NCBI GenBank assembly: GCA_022823235.1
Contig: JAJDXO010000057.1
Coordinates: forward strand, 1-64,000
Source: Rhodospirillales bacterium
GTDB lineage: Bacteria > Pseudomonadota > Alphaproteobacteria > Rhodospirillales > UBA2165
Direction of reading: 5' to 3'
Length of the DNA stretch: 64,000 bases
Both the position numbers and the translations under genes were made by a program. The notes beneath the pieces are model-generated. The model saw only the letters and a list, made by a program, of their open reading frames with translations. It did not search any database and had not been told where the DNA came from. Numbering within the stretch: position 1 is the first letter of the stretch; each line of letters starts with the position of its first letter. Shown here in pieces: positions 41,975 through 51,283 of this stretch.

Positions 41975-43546
41975 ATGGGCATTAACGTTCTATTCGTTTA
42001 TCCAAATACCTACGGCATGAACATGCTGCCGCCGGCTATCGCGCTGTTCTCGGCCCTTCTCAAACAGCACGGTCACAATGTCGAACTGTTTGACGCGACC
42101 TATTATCAGGTCGATCACGGCATCGATTCCGATGGTACCAAGATGGATCACCTCAACGTCGTCCCATATGACCTTGGCGAACGAGGCATCAAAATGCGGA
42201 CGACGGATTGGAGCGAGGATTTTCGAGCGCAGGTAGATGCGTTCAATCCCGACCTGATCGCCATGTCGACGACCGAAGATATGTGGGAACTCGGCTGCAA
42301 GATTCTCGAATCCATTGAAGACGTTATCACTTCCAAGGAAATTCCGGTGATTGTAGGCGGCGTGTTCGCAACTTTCGCGCCGCACCTTGCGATTGGCCAT
42401 CGGCTGGTCGATCTGGTGTGCGTCGGCGAGGGCGAGAACGCCATGATCGATCTCTGCAATCGGCTGGAGCGCGGCACGCGCTACGACGATGTCACGAATC
42501 TTTGGGCGAAGCGGAAGGATGGCGAGATCATCAAAAACGGCATTTCACAGCCGGTCGACATCAATGAACATCCGATGATAGATGTCAGCCTGTTCGAAGA
42601 TGCAAGGCTCTACCGGCCGATGGCCGGCCAAATCTACCGGATGCTGCCCGTCGAAACGATGCGGGGTTGCCCTTACAAATGCCGGTACTGCAACTCACCG
42701 GATCAAATGCGCCTATACAATGAAGAGGCCAGTGGCGGATTCCTCCGGAAAAAACGAATGGATATCGTCCACGAAGAACTCACCTGGACGAAGGACAAAC
42801 TTGGCGTGGAGTACAATTACTTTTGGGCCGATACATTCCTGGCATTGAGCCCGCGTGAGTTCGACGAATTTTGCGACATGTACTCCGATATTCGACTGCC
42901 GTTTTGGATTCAAACGCGCCCCGAGACCCTGACGGACGACAAGGTCCGGCGTCTGGCCGAAGTTGGACTGCATCGTATTTCGTTTGGTGTCGAGCATGGC
43001 AACGAACAGTTCAGAGCCCAACATTTGGACCGCCGTTTTCCCAATGAGGACATCATCGAGAAACTGAAAATCCCTCATAAGTATGGCGTTCAGTTCAGCG
43101 TCAACAACATTACCGGTTTTCCCTACGAAACCCGCGAACTGGCGATGGACACGGTCGAGTTGAACCGGCACATCGAGTCGGACAACCAGAATATCTATTC
43201 GTTCGTTCCGTTTCATGGCACGCCCCTGCGGAGTGACTGTGAATTGCTGGGCCTGGTTGAGCCCGATGAAATAACCAAGTGCCTCACGGACAAACCAATG
43301 CTCAGGATGCCGCAGTACACCCCTGAGGAAATTGAGGGTTTGCAGAAATGTTTCGTCCTCTACGTCAAATTTCCCAGGAACCGCTGGAAGGATATTGAGC
43401 GGGCCGAGGCGGATACGCCGGAGGGCAATAGAGTATTCGAGGAGTTGAAAGAGGAGTTCATGGAGACGTACTTCTCGGCTCCCGATGAAAACAGCGGCGA
43501 CACGCCGAATGTCGCGGACCTGGAATACGGGGTCTCAACCAGCTGA
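41975..43546 (+). CDS. B12-binding-domain radical SAM protein
   Basis: 523 residues. Residues 1-160 fit a cobalamin-binding Rossmann domain (NVLFVYPNTYGMNMLPPAIALFSALLKQHGHNVELFD, VIVGGVFATFAPH, VCVGEGENAMIDL), though the classic DxHxxG is not seen. The radical SAM cluster is RGCPYKCRYCNSP (CxxxCxxC) near residue 232, followed by FWADTFLALSPREFDEF and FGVEHGNEQFR. Relatives catalyse C-methylation, P-methylation or ring rearrangements. In this operon it likely modifies a sugar carbon (inference). It begins 106 bases after the pyruvate-kinase-like gene. Confidence 0.87.
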   Translation: MGINVLFVYPNTYGMNMLPPAIALFSALLKQHGHNVELFDATYYQVDHGIDSDGTKMDHLNVVPYDLGERGIKMRTTDWSEDFRAQVDAFNPDLIAMSTTEDMWELGCKILESIEDVITSKEIPVIVGGVFATFAPHLAIGHRLVDLVCVGEGENAMIDLCNRLERGTRYDDVTNLWAKRKDGEIIKNGISQPVDINEHPMIDVSLFEDARLYRPMAGQIYRMLPVETMRGCPYKCRYCNSPDQMRLYNEEASGGFLRKKRMDIVHEELTWTKDKLGVEYNYFWADTFLALSPREFDEFCDMYSDIRLPFWIQTRPETLTDDKVRRLAEVGLHRISFGVEHGNEQFRAQHLDRRFPNEDIIEKLKIPHKYGVQFSVNNITGFPYETRELAMDTVELNRHIESDNQNIYSFVPFHGTPLRSDCELLGLVEPDEITKCLTDKPMLRMPQYTPEEIEGLQKCFVLYVKFPRNRWKDIERAEADTPEGNRVFEELKEEFMETYFSAPDENSGDTPNVADLEYGVSTS

Positions 43547-43708
43547 TTTGCGCCGCCGGAGCCGGCAAGGCCCGGTTTCCAAACGCCAGAACCGGGGTCG
43601 GCGGCATCGCGCCGGCCGCAAACGGCTGAACGCCGCGCCCCCCGGGGCCGGCGTTTCTCCAAGGAAAGACCGCAAGCAATTCATCAGCCGCACCATCCTC
43701 GAGAGCCG

Positions 43709-44920
43709 ATGACCATTGACTACGAGGCGGAGTGGAAAGCCGTCGAGACGCTTCCCTGGTGCGCCCTGGTCACCACGGGCCGAACCGGCAGCGATTTCTT
43801 CCAAAGCCTTTTCGACGGACACCCGGAGGTCATCGTCTTCAACGGACAACAGAACTTTCACCTGTTCTGGCAAAACGCCAAGTCGGCGGGCGCGGGTGCC
43901 CTGCCGGCGCCGGAGGACATCATCGATGAATTTATCGGCGTCTATATCCACCGGTTCAAATCCCGGTACGATTTGGTTGAACGCAAAAACGAACTGGGGG
44001 AGCAGCGGAATGAGTGCATCCAACTCGACCCTCAGATCTTTCGCCAACATGCCCTGGGTCTTCTCGGAAACAGGCCGGCAACGTCCAGAAACGTCTGCCT
44101 GGCGGTCAATGCAGGCTTCGCCCTGACGCTTGGCCAGCGTCTGACGGGCAAGTCCGTGTTTTTCCACCACGTCCACCGGATCGGCGGACTGGACATGTTC
44201 CTCGAGGATTTCCCTGAATCCAAGGTCATTTGCATGATCCGGGAGTTTGGCTCCAACTATGTTTCGGGGGTGGAGAATTGGCGCCGGTACAACCCCGAGA
44301 CGGATTCACCCGCCTATCCGATCTATGTCCTGTGGCGCGCCGTCGATGAAGCCCGGCCGCTGCGCCACCTTCCGCCGGATCGGGTTCGCGCGTTGCGTCT
44401 CGAGGATTTGGGAAACACCGAAATCTTGAAGCGGATTTGCCGATGGCTTGAGGTCGACTACGACCCGTGCCTGACACAATCAACCTGGAACGGCCTGCGT
44501 TGGTGGGGTGACAAAATATCCCGTTCATCGCCGCCGGGCCATCAGCCGGGCTTCGCGGCCTCGATGGTCCAAAATAATTGGCGTGACCGGATCGGAAGAA
44601 CCGAGCGCTTTGTCCTGGATGGAATTCTGGGACCCTATCTCAACCATTATGGCTACCCGCGCGAACACCGCCACGGCGCGATTGGCATCTGTCTGTTGAT
44701 ATTCGCGGTCCTGGCGCCGACCCGTTATGAACGCCGGTTTTTCAATCCGAAATTCATGGCGGGCAATTTTCTGCGCGGCAGGCTCAAGGCGGCGGCAAGC
44801 GGGCCCTACCATTATCTGCGCCGCGTTTCACTCCACTACAAATGGCTCGTCAGGCTGAAAACCCGCGACCACGTCCTGTTGCCGCGTTTCCCGGTGGCCG
44901 AACCTCCGAACCCGCACTAG
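43709..44920 (+). CDS. Sulfotransferase-family protein
   Basis: 403 residues. The N-terminal ALVTTGRTGSDFFQSLFDGHPEV is the PAPS-binding loop of bacterial sulfotransferases, and SKVICMIREFGSNYVSG carries the 3'-phosphate Arg/Ser pair. ALRLEDLGNTEILKRICRWL is the usual downstream helix. The last 80 residues include a hydrophobic patch (GAIGICLLIFAVLAP) that may anchor it. It is probably a glycan sulfotransferase. The 162 bases before it hold no gene. Unlike the enzyme at 19155, its base composition matches the locus. Confidence 0.78.
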   Translation: MTIDYEAEWKAVETLPWCALVTTGRTGSDFFQSLFDGHPEVIVFNGQQNFHLFWQNAKSAGAGALPAPEDIIDEFIGVYIHRFKSRYDLVERKNELGEQRNECIQLDPQIFRQHALGLLGNRPATSRNVCLAVNAGFALTLGQRLTGKSVFFHHVHRIGGLDMFLEDFPESKVICMIREFGSNYVSGVENWRRYNPETDSPAYPIYVLWRAVDEARPLRHLPPDRVRALRLEDLGNTEILKRICRWLEVDYDPCLTQSTWNGLRWWGDKISRSSPPGHQPGFAASMVQNNWRDRIGRTERFVLDGILGPYLNHYGYPREHRHGAIGICLLIFAVLAPTRYERRFFNPKFMAGNFLRGRLKAAASGPYHYLRRVSLHYKWLVRLKTRDHVLLPRFPVAEPPNPH

Positions 44921-44942
44921 GCCCGGTTCCTGTTCCATTGAT

Positions 44943-46760
44943 ATGATCGCCTCGGCAAGAAAACTCCACGATCTGATAGCCCCGGCTTCGCGCTCCAGGA
45001 TCCTGTTCCTGATATTGCCAATGCTCATTGCAGCCGTTCTCGAAATGGCAAGCATCGGAATGGTGCTTCCCGTGGTTCACGTCTTGTTTGCGGGCGATAC
45101 CGGTACCGGCCCCCTGGCAATGATCGCCCGGTTCGTGCCGGACGCGTTGACGAAGAATTCCGGGGTCTGGCTGATCGCGCTCTTTTCGGTGCTCTTCATC
45201 GTTAAGAACGTGATGTATTTCGGCCTCACGCATCTCGTCAATCTGGTGGTTCACCTGGCGGCCGCGGATTTCATTCTCCGCATGCATCGCGTCTATACCC
45301 GGCGCTCGCTGCTGTTCCATACCCGAAACAACAGCGCGGTACTCCTTCGCAATCTCGTCAGCGGCGCCGGCCAATCCTTTGAATGCATACGCATCTTCCT
45401 GCTGATGGTTCTCGAATTCCTATTGATGGCCGTGGCGACAGCGCTGTTGCTGTTCGTGGAGCCGCTGGTGACGCTGCAGCTGGCCGCCCTGATGCTGGTT
45501 GCCGGCCTGGTATTCTACAAGCTGGCCGCCCCGGCATTTCGTCGGTGGGGAGAGAGGACGATGGAGCTTGAGAGCGACCTCATAAAATGGGTTAACCAGT
45601 CCTTCGACGGCATTCGCGACGTCAAGATTTTGAACGCCCATGAATACGTCAACCGACACGTTGGAGACTTCGCCCGGGAGCGTGGAATTTTTTTGAGTTG
45701 GGCAAGCTCGTCACTCCAGATACCCCGGCTGCTCATCGAGACGGTCGTGATAATCGGGTTCGTCCTGCTGGCAAGCTGGCTGGTGTCGGCGAGGGGCTCG
45801 ACGGCCGAGGCAATGGGCCTTCTGGGATTGTTCAGCATGGCCGCCTTGCGGATCATGCCGTCGGTCAACCGCATCTTGTCGAGCGCGGCGAATCTGAAGA
45901 ACCGCGCGGCCTACATCGATGCGGTCCACCACGATTACACGATGGTGGAGGAAGCCGGCGCGAACGAGGAACGGCGAACCGGCCGGGTCGGGCTCCAGCT
46001 TAACGGCGGGATCGAACTCGACGGCGTGAGCTTTCATTACGACGGAACGGAAACACCGGCCGTCGCGGACATCAATCTGACAATTCCCAAGGGGTTCAAG
46101 GTCGGCATTGTCGGTCCCTCCGGAGCAGGCAAGACAACATTGGTCGATCTGTTTCTGGGGCTACTCGCACCGCGGTCGGGCCGGCTACTGATCGACGGAC
46201 ATGACATTCGCGACAATCTTCGGGCATGGCAGGACCTGATCGGCTACGTGCCGCAGGAGCCGTTTTTGATTGATGACACCCTGCGCAGGAACATTGCCTT
46301 CGGCTTGAACGACGAGGAAATCGACGAGAATCGACTGGAGATCGTCGTTGCTTCGACCGACCTCGGCGGGGTCGTCGAGGATTTGGAGCATGGGCTCGAT
46401 TCGGCGTTGGGCGAGAAAGGCGTGCGCATATCCGGCGGCCAGCGACAGAGAGTGGCGGTGGCGCGCGCCCTCTACCGCAACCCGGAGGTTCTGGTCTTCG
46501 ACGAGCCGACATCCGCGCTCGACAATCAAAGCGAAGCCGAGTTCGTAAACAACATCGAACGGCAAAGCGAGGCCGGAAAAACGATTTTGGTGGTCGCCCA
46601 CCGGCTCAGCACCGTACGCCGCTGCGACCTGATCATATTCCTGAAGAACGGACGGATCGCCGGCCAGGGCAACCTGAACGAGCTTATGCAAAACAACGAC
46701 GAGTTCCGCGAGTTGGTCGAATTGGGCAACATCCTGCGGCCGGTCGACCAGGATGGATGA
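44943..46760 (+). CDS. ABC exporter, fused permease and ATPase (MsbA/PglK-like)
   Basis: 605 residues. Six transmembrane helices occupy about residues 1-320, from LFLILPMLIAAVLEMASIGMVLPVVHVLF onward. The ATPase part has Walker A GPSGAGKTTLVDL, Q-loop GYVPQEPFLIDD, signature SGGQRQRVAVARAL and Walker B VLVFDEPTSALD with switch His in VVAHRLSTVRR. The full-length half-transporter forms a homodimer that flips lipid-linked sugars or lipid A-like substrates. In a locus without an obvious Wzx, it is the best candidate for the flippase. Confidence 0.92.
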   Translation: MIASARKLHDLIAPASRSRILFLILPMLIAAVLEMASIGMVLPVVHVLFAGDTGTGPLAMIARFVPDALTKNSGVWLIALFSVLFIVKNVMYFGLTHLVNLVVHLAAADFILRMHRVYTRRSLLFHTRNNSAVLLRNLVSGAGQSFECIRIFLLMVLEFLLMAVATALLLFVEPLVTLQLAALMLVAGLVFYKLAAPAFRRWGERTMELESDLIKWVNQSFDGIRDVKILNAHEYVNRHVGDFARERGIFLSWASSSLQIPRLLIETVVIIGFVLLASWLVSARGSTAEAMGLLGLFSMAALRIMPSVNRILSSAANLKNRAAYIDAVHHDYTMVEEAGANEERRTGRVGLQLNGGIELDGVSFHYDGTETPAVADINLTIPKGFKVGIVGPSGAGKTTLVDLFLGLLAPRSGRLLIDGHDIRDNLRAWQDLIGYVPQEPFLIDDTLRRNIAFGLNDEEIDENRLEIVVASTDLGGVVEDLEHGLDSALGEKGVRISGGQRQRVAVARALYRNPEVLVFDEPTSALDNQSEAEFVNNIERQSEAGKTILVVAHRLSTVRRCDLIIFLKNGRIAGQGNLNELMQNNDEFRELVELGNILRPVDQDG

Positions 46761-46783
46761 ATTCCTGCTGCTGACTTGATGAT

Positions 46784-48457
46784 TTGTCGGGAAAATTGGT
46801 GCCGGTCTCTCTAAGACCTTCGAGAATTGCGCAGCTGTCTGGCGACCGAATGGTCTGGCTTGCGATCACCGGATCGTCGTGCCGGCTGCCGCCGAACCGG
46901 ATGCTGCCTGACGTCGGGCGGCAACTCGAAGAGTCCTACGATGCGGTCTGCGGGCAGTGGATGTCGCTTGGCCGCAGGTTCTCCAAGGAACGCCAGGGTT
47001 GGTTGGCCGATATGCCCACGGCCGCCGTCGATATTTGTGATTTCGGCCTCATGCTGGCATGGAGCAACCTCGTCTCGAGACTCGCCCGGCAGGAGCACGA
47101 GGTGCTCGTCGTATGTGACGACCCTTGGATGTTCCGGCATCTGGAAACCTTGCCGGGCGTGACGGCGCATGGCGGCGTTGCATTATGGCGGCACCGACTG
47201 AAGCATCTCCTGCGCGGCTACGCTTCCCGCTTCAAAGTCTCGCTAAGGGTAGCGCTGGCTGCGCTGCTTTACCGGCCGCAGCGGCGGCGGCATGAGACCG
47301 ACCCCGGGGCCCCCGCGGTCGTCGCTTACGGTCACCCGTCCAGCCGGGGAGATGGATATGATGCATATTTCGGCGATCTCATACTCCGCAATCCCCAAAT
47401 CCTGCGAATACTGCACACGGACCTCATCGGCGGTCGTATACGGACCCTGACGGCGGAGCGGCATTCGGCGAGTTTTCACGCCTGGGGAAATCCGCTCTTT
47501 GCGCTCACCCTGTCATTCGTTCGATGGAAGCCCGTGCCCGGCGACGGCGACGAACCATATGCCTGGCTCATCCGCCGGGCGGCCGAAACCGAGAACGGAG
47601 GCGGCGCTCTCGCCATGACCCGATGGCAGAATCACTGTCATGAGAATTGGCTCAAGAGCGTACGCCCGCGCTGCGTGGTTTGGCCCTGGGAGAATCACCC
47701 ATGGGAACGGGATTTCGTTCGGCGGTGCGGCAGCCTTGGCGTCGAAACCCTGGGATACCAGCACACGGTTGTCGGCCGGCACCGGCTCAACTTCAACCCA
47801 ACAACGAATTTCGACGGCGAGCGCAGTCTGCCGGACCGAATAATCTGCAACGGCCCGGCATATTTGGAACAGCTGATCCAATTCGGTCTCGATCCGGCCC
47901 GGCTGATCATCGGGGGCGCATTTCGATTTCCCTCGGTCGGTCACAACCACTACGACCCCGAAGGCCCGGTTTACGTGGCGCTTTCCCACGTCACCGGCAT
48001 CGCGTCACAAATGTTGGCCGCCATCGAATCCCTGCCGGCAAAATGCGCCAAGTTCGTGGTCAAGAGCCATCCCATGTATCCCGTGGATTTCGACGAGAGG
48101 GAAAGCATTCGTCGTACGCAAGCAACAATTCCGGAATTTCGAGGAATGCGGGCGGTACTGTACAGTACCGGGGCAACCGGACTCGAGGGGGCGATGGTCG
48201 GGGTGCCAACCTGGCGGTTTCTTCCGGCTGACCGGATCGCTCCCGACATTCTGCCAGACAATGTGAGGTTGCCGTCGATAACCAAGAGTGATATCGAAGC
48301 CATCCTTGATCCAGAGCCTGAATTCGCGCCGGTGGACTGGAATCAGGTCATGGCGCCGGTGGATATGGCGGCTTGGGTACGCGAGTTGGGCCTGCCCGCC
48401 GTCCGGCAAGATGTCCGCGGGCCGGCCCACCCTGACGGCTCCGGCGGAACTCCCTGA
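46784..48457 (+). CDS. Surface-carbohydrate transferase-like protein (TIGR04326-like)
   Basis: 557 residues from TTG 46784; GTG 46799 and ATG 46850 are possible starts, and none has a strong ribosome-binding site. The C-terminal half has VVWPWENHPWERDFVRRCGSLGVETLGYQHTVVGRHRLNF, DRIICNGPAYLEQLIQFGLDPARLIIGGAFRF, VALSHVTGIASQML, VVKSHPMYPVD and VLYSTGATGLEGAMVGVPTWRFLP, the order expected for a GT-B glycosyltransferase of surface polysaccharide loci. The N-terminal half is less conserved. Sugar donor unknown. Confidence 0.72.
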   Translation: MSGKLVPVSLRPSRIAQLSGDRMVWLAITGSSCRLPPNRMLPDVGRQLEESYDAVCGQWMSLGRRFSKERQGWLADMPTAAVDICDFGLMLAWSNLVSRLARQEHEVLVVCDDPWMFRHLETLPGVTAHGGVALWRHRLKHLLRGYASRFKVSLRVALAALLYRPQRRRHETDPGAPAVVAYGHPSSRGDGYDAYFGDLILRNPQILRILHTDLIGGRIRTLTAERHSASFHAWGNPLFALTLSFVRWKPVPGDGDEPYAWLIRRAAETENGGGALAMTRWQNHCHENWLKSVRPRCVVWPWENHPWERDFVRRCGSLGVETLGYQHTVVGRHRLNFNPTTNFDGERSLPDRIICNGPAYLEQLIQFGLDPARLIIGGAFRFPSVGHNHYDPEGPVYVALSHVTGIASQMLAAIESLPAKCAKFVVKSHPMYPVDFDERESIRRTQATIPEFRGMRAVLYSTGATGLEGAMVGVPTWRFLPADRIAPDILPDNVRLPSITKSDIEAILDPEPEFAPVDWNQVMAPVDMAAWVRELGLPAVRQDVRGPAHPDGSGGTP

Positions 48458-48487
48458 TGACGCGGCGAATTGGTGGAATTACAGCCG

Positions 48488-49693
48488 ATGAATAAATTTG
48501 TCTGCAAACATCCCTGGACCCACTTCGAGGTCAACAATCCGAACGGTGACGTCACCATGTGCTGCAACAACGACATGGTCATGGGGAACGTCAATGAAGG
48601 CTCAATTGCGGAAATATGGAATAGCGAGAAATTTCAGGACGCCCGAAAGCGGATGCGCGAGGATGGCGCTCATTCCATGTGCCCGCACACCTGCCCGGTG
48701 CTTCAAGGCGGCAAGAAGTACGAAGACATAGACTGGTTCGACGGCCTGAGCGACGACGGCGAGCCCCATCAAAACGCCGTCACCAACGAACAGGAGTTCG
48801 ACGATGGCCGCGTGAAATTGGAATCGACACCGCGCTGGCTGCGATTCACCTACTCATACGCGTGCAACCTCGATTGTTATCACTGCTATCAAAGAGAGGA
48901 TGCCAAGATCCGGGCCAAGCTGCCGGATTCGTTCATGGCCGAACTGGAGGCGTTCGCCAAACGAAGCCAGGTCGTGTTTCCCTTTGGCGGCGAGCCATTC
49001 TTTTTCGGTCCGGTCGTATCGTTCCTGGAGAATTACAATACCAACCTCGAAACCCGCTTCATGTTCATAACGAACGCGACGCTGCTCACCGATCGGATTT
49101 ACGAGATTCTGGAGAAGTTGACCATCTCCGGCTTTGCCGTGTCCCTGGATGCAGCCTCCGAACTCAGCTTCGATTTACTCCGGGTCCGCGGCCGCAACGC
49201 GACGTGGCAAGCGGTGATGGAGAACCTCGGGCGGTTGAGTGAGTTGAAGCAGCGAAAAGGCTTCAGCCTTACCCTCAGCATGACCGTCAATCGCGTCAAC
49301 TGCCATGAAATTGAGGATTTCGTCGACCTGGCGTTGGAGCATGACTGCGAGCCGCTCCTTCTCCTGGTCTCGAATCCCTTTCAAACCGTCGACTTCCAAA
49401 AATCCTACCTGGTTTTCGACGACAAACAGCTGCAGGACATGTTTGCGCAAATCGAGCGCTCATTGGTCAAAGTCCGGCAGGCCCGCTTGGAAGATGCGGA
49501 GGTTCACCTGAAGCTCTTGCGTGCCAATCTCCGAAATCATCAACGCACGGAAAACAATCCTGCCCTCTTCCGGGCCAAGTCAACCGCAAGAGCCGCCTAC
49601 CATCAGCTGCCGGAGTTTCTGCAACTGCCGATCCGCCGCGTCGTACAGGGAGCGCGCGACAAGCGGCTCGCAGAGGGTCTCCTCGATGACTAA
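48488..49693 (+). CDS. Radical SAM protein with N-terminal SPASM-like cysteine region
   Basis: 401 residues; ATG at 48488 preferred over an upstream TTG at 48470. Cysteines at the N-terminus (VCKHPWTHFEVNNPNGDVTMCCNND, then CPHTCPVL) look like a SPASM auxiliary-cluster region, which in most proteins lies C-terminal. The radical SAM motif YACNLDCYHCYQRED (CxxxCxxC) comes later, near residue 137, followed by FPFGGEPFFFG and FITNATLL. The order SPASM then radical SAM is unusual. It may modify a sugar or a peptide in the envelope; no peptide precursor was found nearby. Confidence 0.83.
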   Translation: MNKFVCKHPWTHFEVNNPNGDVTMCCNNDMVMGNVNEGSIAEIWNSEKFQDARKRMREDGAHSMCPHTCPVLQGGKKYEDIDWFDGLSDDGEPHQNAVTNEQEFDDGRVKLESTPRWLRFTYSYACNLDCYHCYQREDAKIRAKLPDSFMAELEAFAKRSQVVFPFGGEPFFFGPVVSFLENYNTNLETRFMFITNATLLTDRIYEILEKLTISGFAVSLDAASELSFDLLRVRGRNATWQAVMENLGRLSELKQRKGFSLTLSMTVNRVNCHEIEDFVDLALEHDCEPLLLLVSNPFQTVDFQKSYLVFDDKQLQDMFAQIERSLVKVRQARLEDAEVHLKLLRANLRNHQRTENNPALFRAKSTARAAYHQLPEFLQLPIRRVVQGARDKRLAEGLLDD

Positions 49694-49746
49694 CCCGCGT
49701 CCCGGCGGCTGATTTGTGTACCTGTACATAGGACAACCCCCCGCCG

Positions 49747-50502
49747 ATGAATGAGCTGAAATCAAGAGTCCGGAGCGGTGAGATTTGCGTTGGCGGCTGG
49801 CTCACCACCGCCTCCGGGCAAGTCGCCGAAGCGCTGGCAAGTTGCGGTTTCGACTGGCTTGCCGTGGACATGGAACATGGCGCGGCGGGGTTGACCGAGG
49901 TCGAATCCGCGTTCGTCGCCTGTGAGCGTCACGGAGTCGCTCCCCTTGTGCGGCTGCCGTCCGGAGACCCGATTTTGGCACGCCGGGTCCTGGACCTGGG
50001 CGCGCACGGTGTGATTGTTCCCCAGGTGGAAAATGCCGGCGAGCTAAACGATTTCATCGGTCAGCTGTTGTATCCCCCAAAGGGGCGTCGCGGCGTCGCC
50101 CTGGGCCGCTTCAATGCATGGGGGGATGAATTTGCCGAGTACTTTGCTTTCGAACCGCTGATTGCCGCCCAGATCGAGTCCCCCGCAGGCGTCGAACAAT
50201 CGCATGAGATCGCCGCATTGGAAGCCGTCGATGTTCTGTTCCTTGGACCCTATGATCTCTCCGCAGGCCTCGGCGCGCCCGGTGACTTTGCTTCGGACCG
50301 CTATGCCGCCGCCGTCGAGAGCGTGCGCTCGGCCTGCCAACCGCAGAACACCGCATTGGGCTTGCATCAGGTCACCCCTGATGGGGAAGAACTTCGGCAA
50401 CGCATCGCCGAGGGCTTCCGTTTTCTCGCATACGGCACCGACATGATCGCCCTTCGACATGCGTTGCGCGAGGTACGGCAACTCAGGAATGAACGCCGTT
50501 AA
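49747..50502 (+). CDS. HpcH/HpaI-family aldolase
   Basis: 251-residue class II metal-dependent aldolase. WLTTASGQVAEALASCGFDWLAVDMEHG, LVRLPSGDPILARRVLDLGAHGVIVPQVENAGE, RRGVALGRFNAWGDEF, AAQIESPAGVEQS with the metal-ligand Glu, and DVLFLGPYDLSAGLG are all visible. The family makes or cleaves 2-keto-3-deoxy acids from pyruvate and an aldehyde. Joined to a KdsB-like gene by a TAATG overlap, it may supply or remodel an ulosonic acid for activation (inference). Confidence 0.88.
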   Translation: MNELKSRVRSGEICVGGWLTTASGQVAEALASCGFDWLAVDMEHGAAGLTEVESAFVACERHGVAPLVRLPSGDPILARRVLDLGAHGVIVPQVENAGELNDFIGQLLYPPKGRRGVALGRFNAWGDEFAEYFAFEPLIAAQIESPAGVEQSHEIAALEAVDVLFLGPYDLSAGLGAPGDFASDRYAAAVESVRSACQPQNTALGLHQVTPDGEELRQRIAEGFRFLAYGTDMIALRHALREVRQLRNERR

Positions 50503-51266
50503 TGCGGATATTCGGGGTGATTCCCGCCCGGATGGGCTCTTCCCGATTTCCCGGGAAGCCATTGGCGCCGCTCATGGCCATGCCGGTTGTGTGTCATGTC
50601 TTTCATCGAAGCCGGATGTTCGGTGACTTCGAACGGCTTGTCGTTGCAACCTGCGACCGGGAAATCGAAGACGCCGCCATCAATTGTGGCGCGGAATCGG
50701 TCACCACGTCCGACCGCCACGAACGCGCCACGGATCGTGTCGCCGAGGCGATCGAGGTGCTCGGCCTTCGGCCCGCTCCGGACGATCTGATCGTTATGGT
50801 GCAGGGTGACGAAGTATTTGTGTCGCCTGAAATGATCGGGAATGTCGTCGCGGCATACAAACCAACCGACAATGTTGCGGTCGTCAACCTGGCGTCTCGT
50901 CTGTCCCGTCCGGAAGATTTTGCGGATGCCAATACAGTGAAAGTCGCTATCGCCCCGGACGGCCGGGCCCTGTACTTCTCGAGATCGCCGATCCCCTCCC
51001 AATCCCGCGAATCCAGCGCCCCGATCTATCAACAAACCGGGCTGATGGCATTCCCGGCGAAATTTCTGAGCGAATTCGCCAAGCTTCCTTCAACGCCGTT
51101 GGAGCAGATTGAATCGGTCGACCTTCTCCGGCTTCTTGAAAACGGGCATAGGGTTCAGATGGTGAAGACCGAGATCGAAACGATCGGCATAGACACGCCG
51201 GAAGACCTGGCGCGCGCGGAAACAATGATGCGCTACGATCCGTTGGTTTCGGAATATATTACCTGA
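50502..51266 (+). CDS. kdsB: KdsB-like CMP-sugar synthetase (copy 2)
   Basis: 254 residues with VIPARMGSSRFPGKPLAPLM at the N-terminus, TSDRHERATDRVAEAIEVLG, IVMVQGDEVFVSPEM and YFSRSPIPSQSR. It differs from the copy at 34171 at the second metal/sugar motif (QGDEV instead of QGDEP) and in many other places, so the pair is not a recent duplication and may act on different acids. It follows the aldolase by a one-base overlap. Confidence 0.85.
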   Translation: MRIFGVIPARMGSSRFPGKPLAPLMAMPVVCHVFHRSRMFGDFERLVVATCDREIEDAAINCGAESVTTSDRHERATDRVAEAIEVLGLRPAPDDLIVMVQGDEVFVSPEMIGNVVAAYKPTDNVAVVNLASRLSRPEDFADANTVKVAIAPDGRALYFSRSPIPSQSRESSAPIYQQTGLMAFPAKFLSEFAKLPSTPLEQIESVDLLRLLENGHRVQMVKTEIETIGIDTPEDLARAETMMRYDPLVSEYIT

Positions 51267-51283
51267 ATAATTGACCCGGCCTC

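Noticed and set aside
49717..49728. Palindrome TGTAC-CT-GTACA before the aldolase gene
   Set aside because: Single copy and short; could occur by chance, and no matching regulator or promoter spacing was found.
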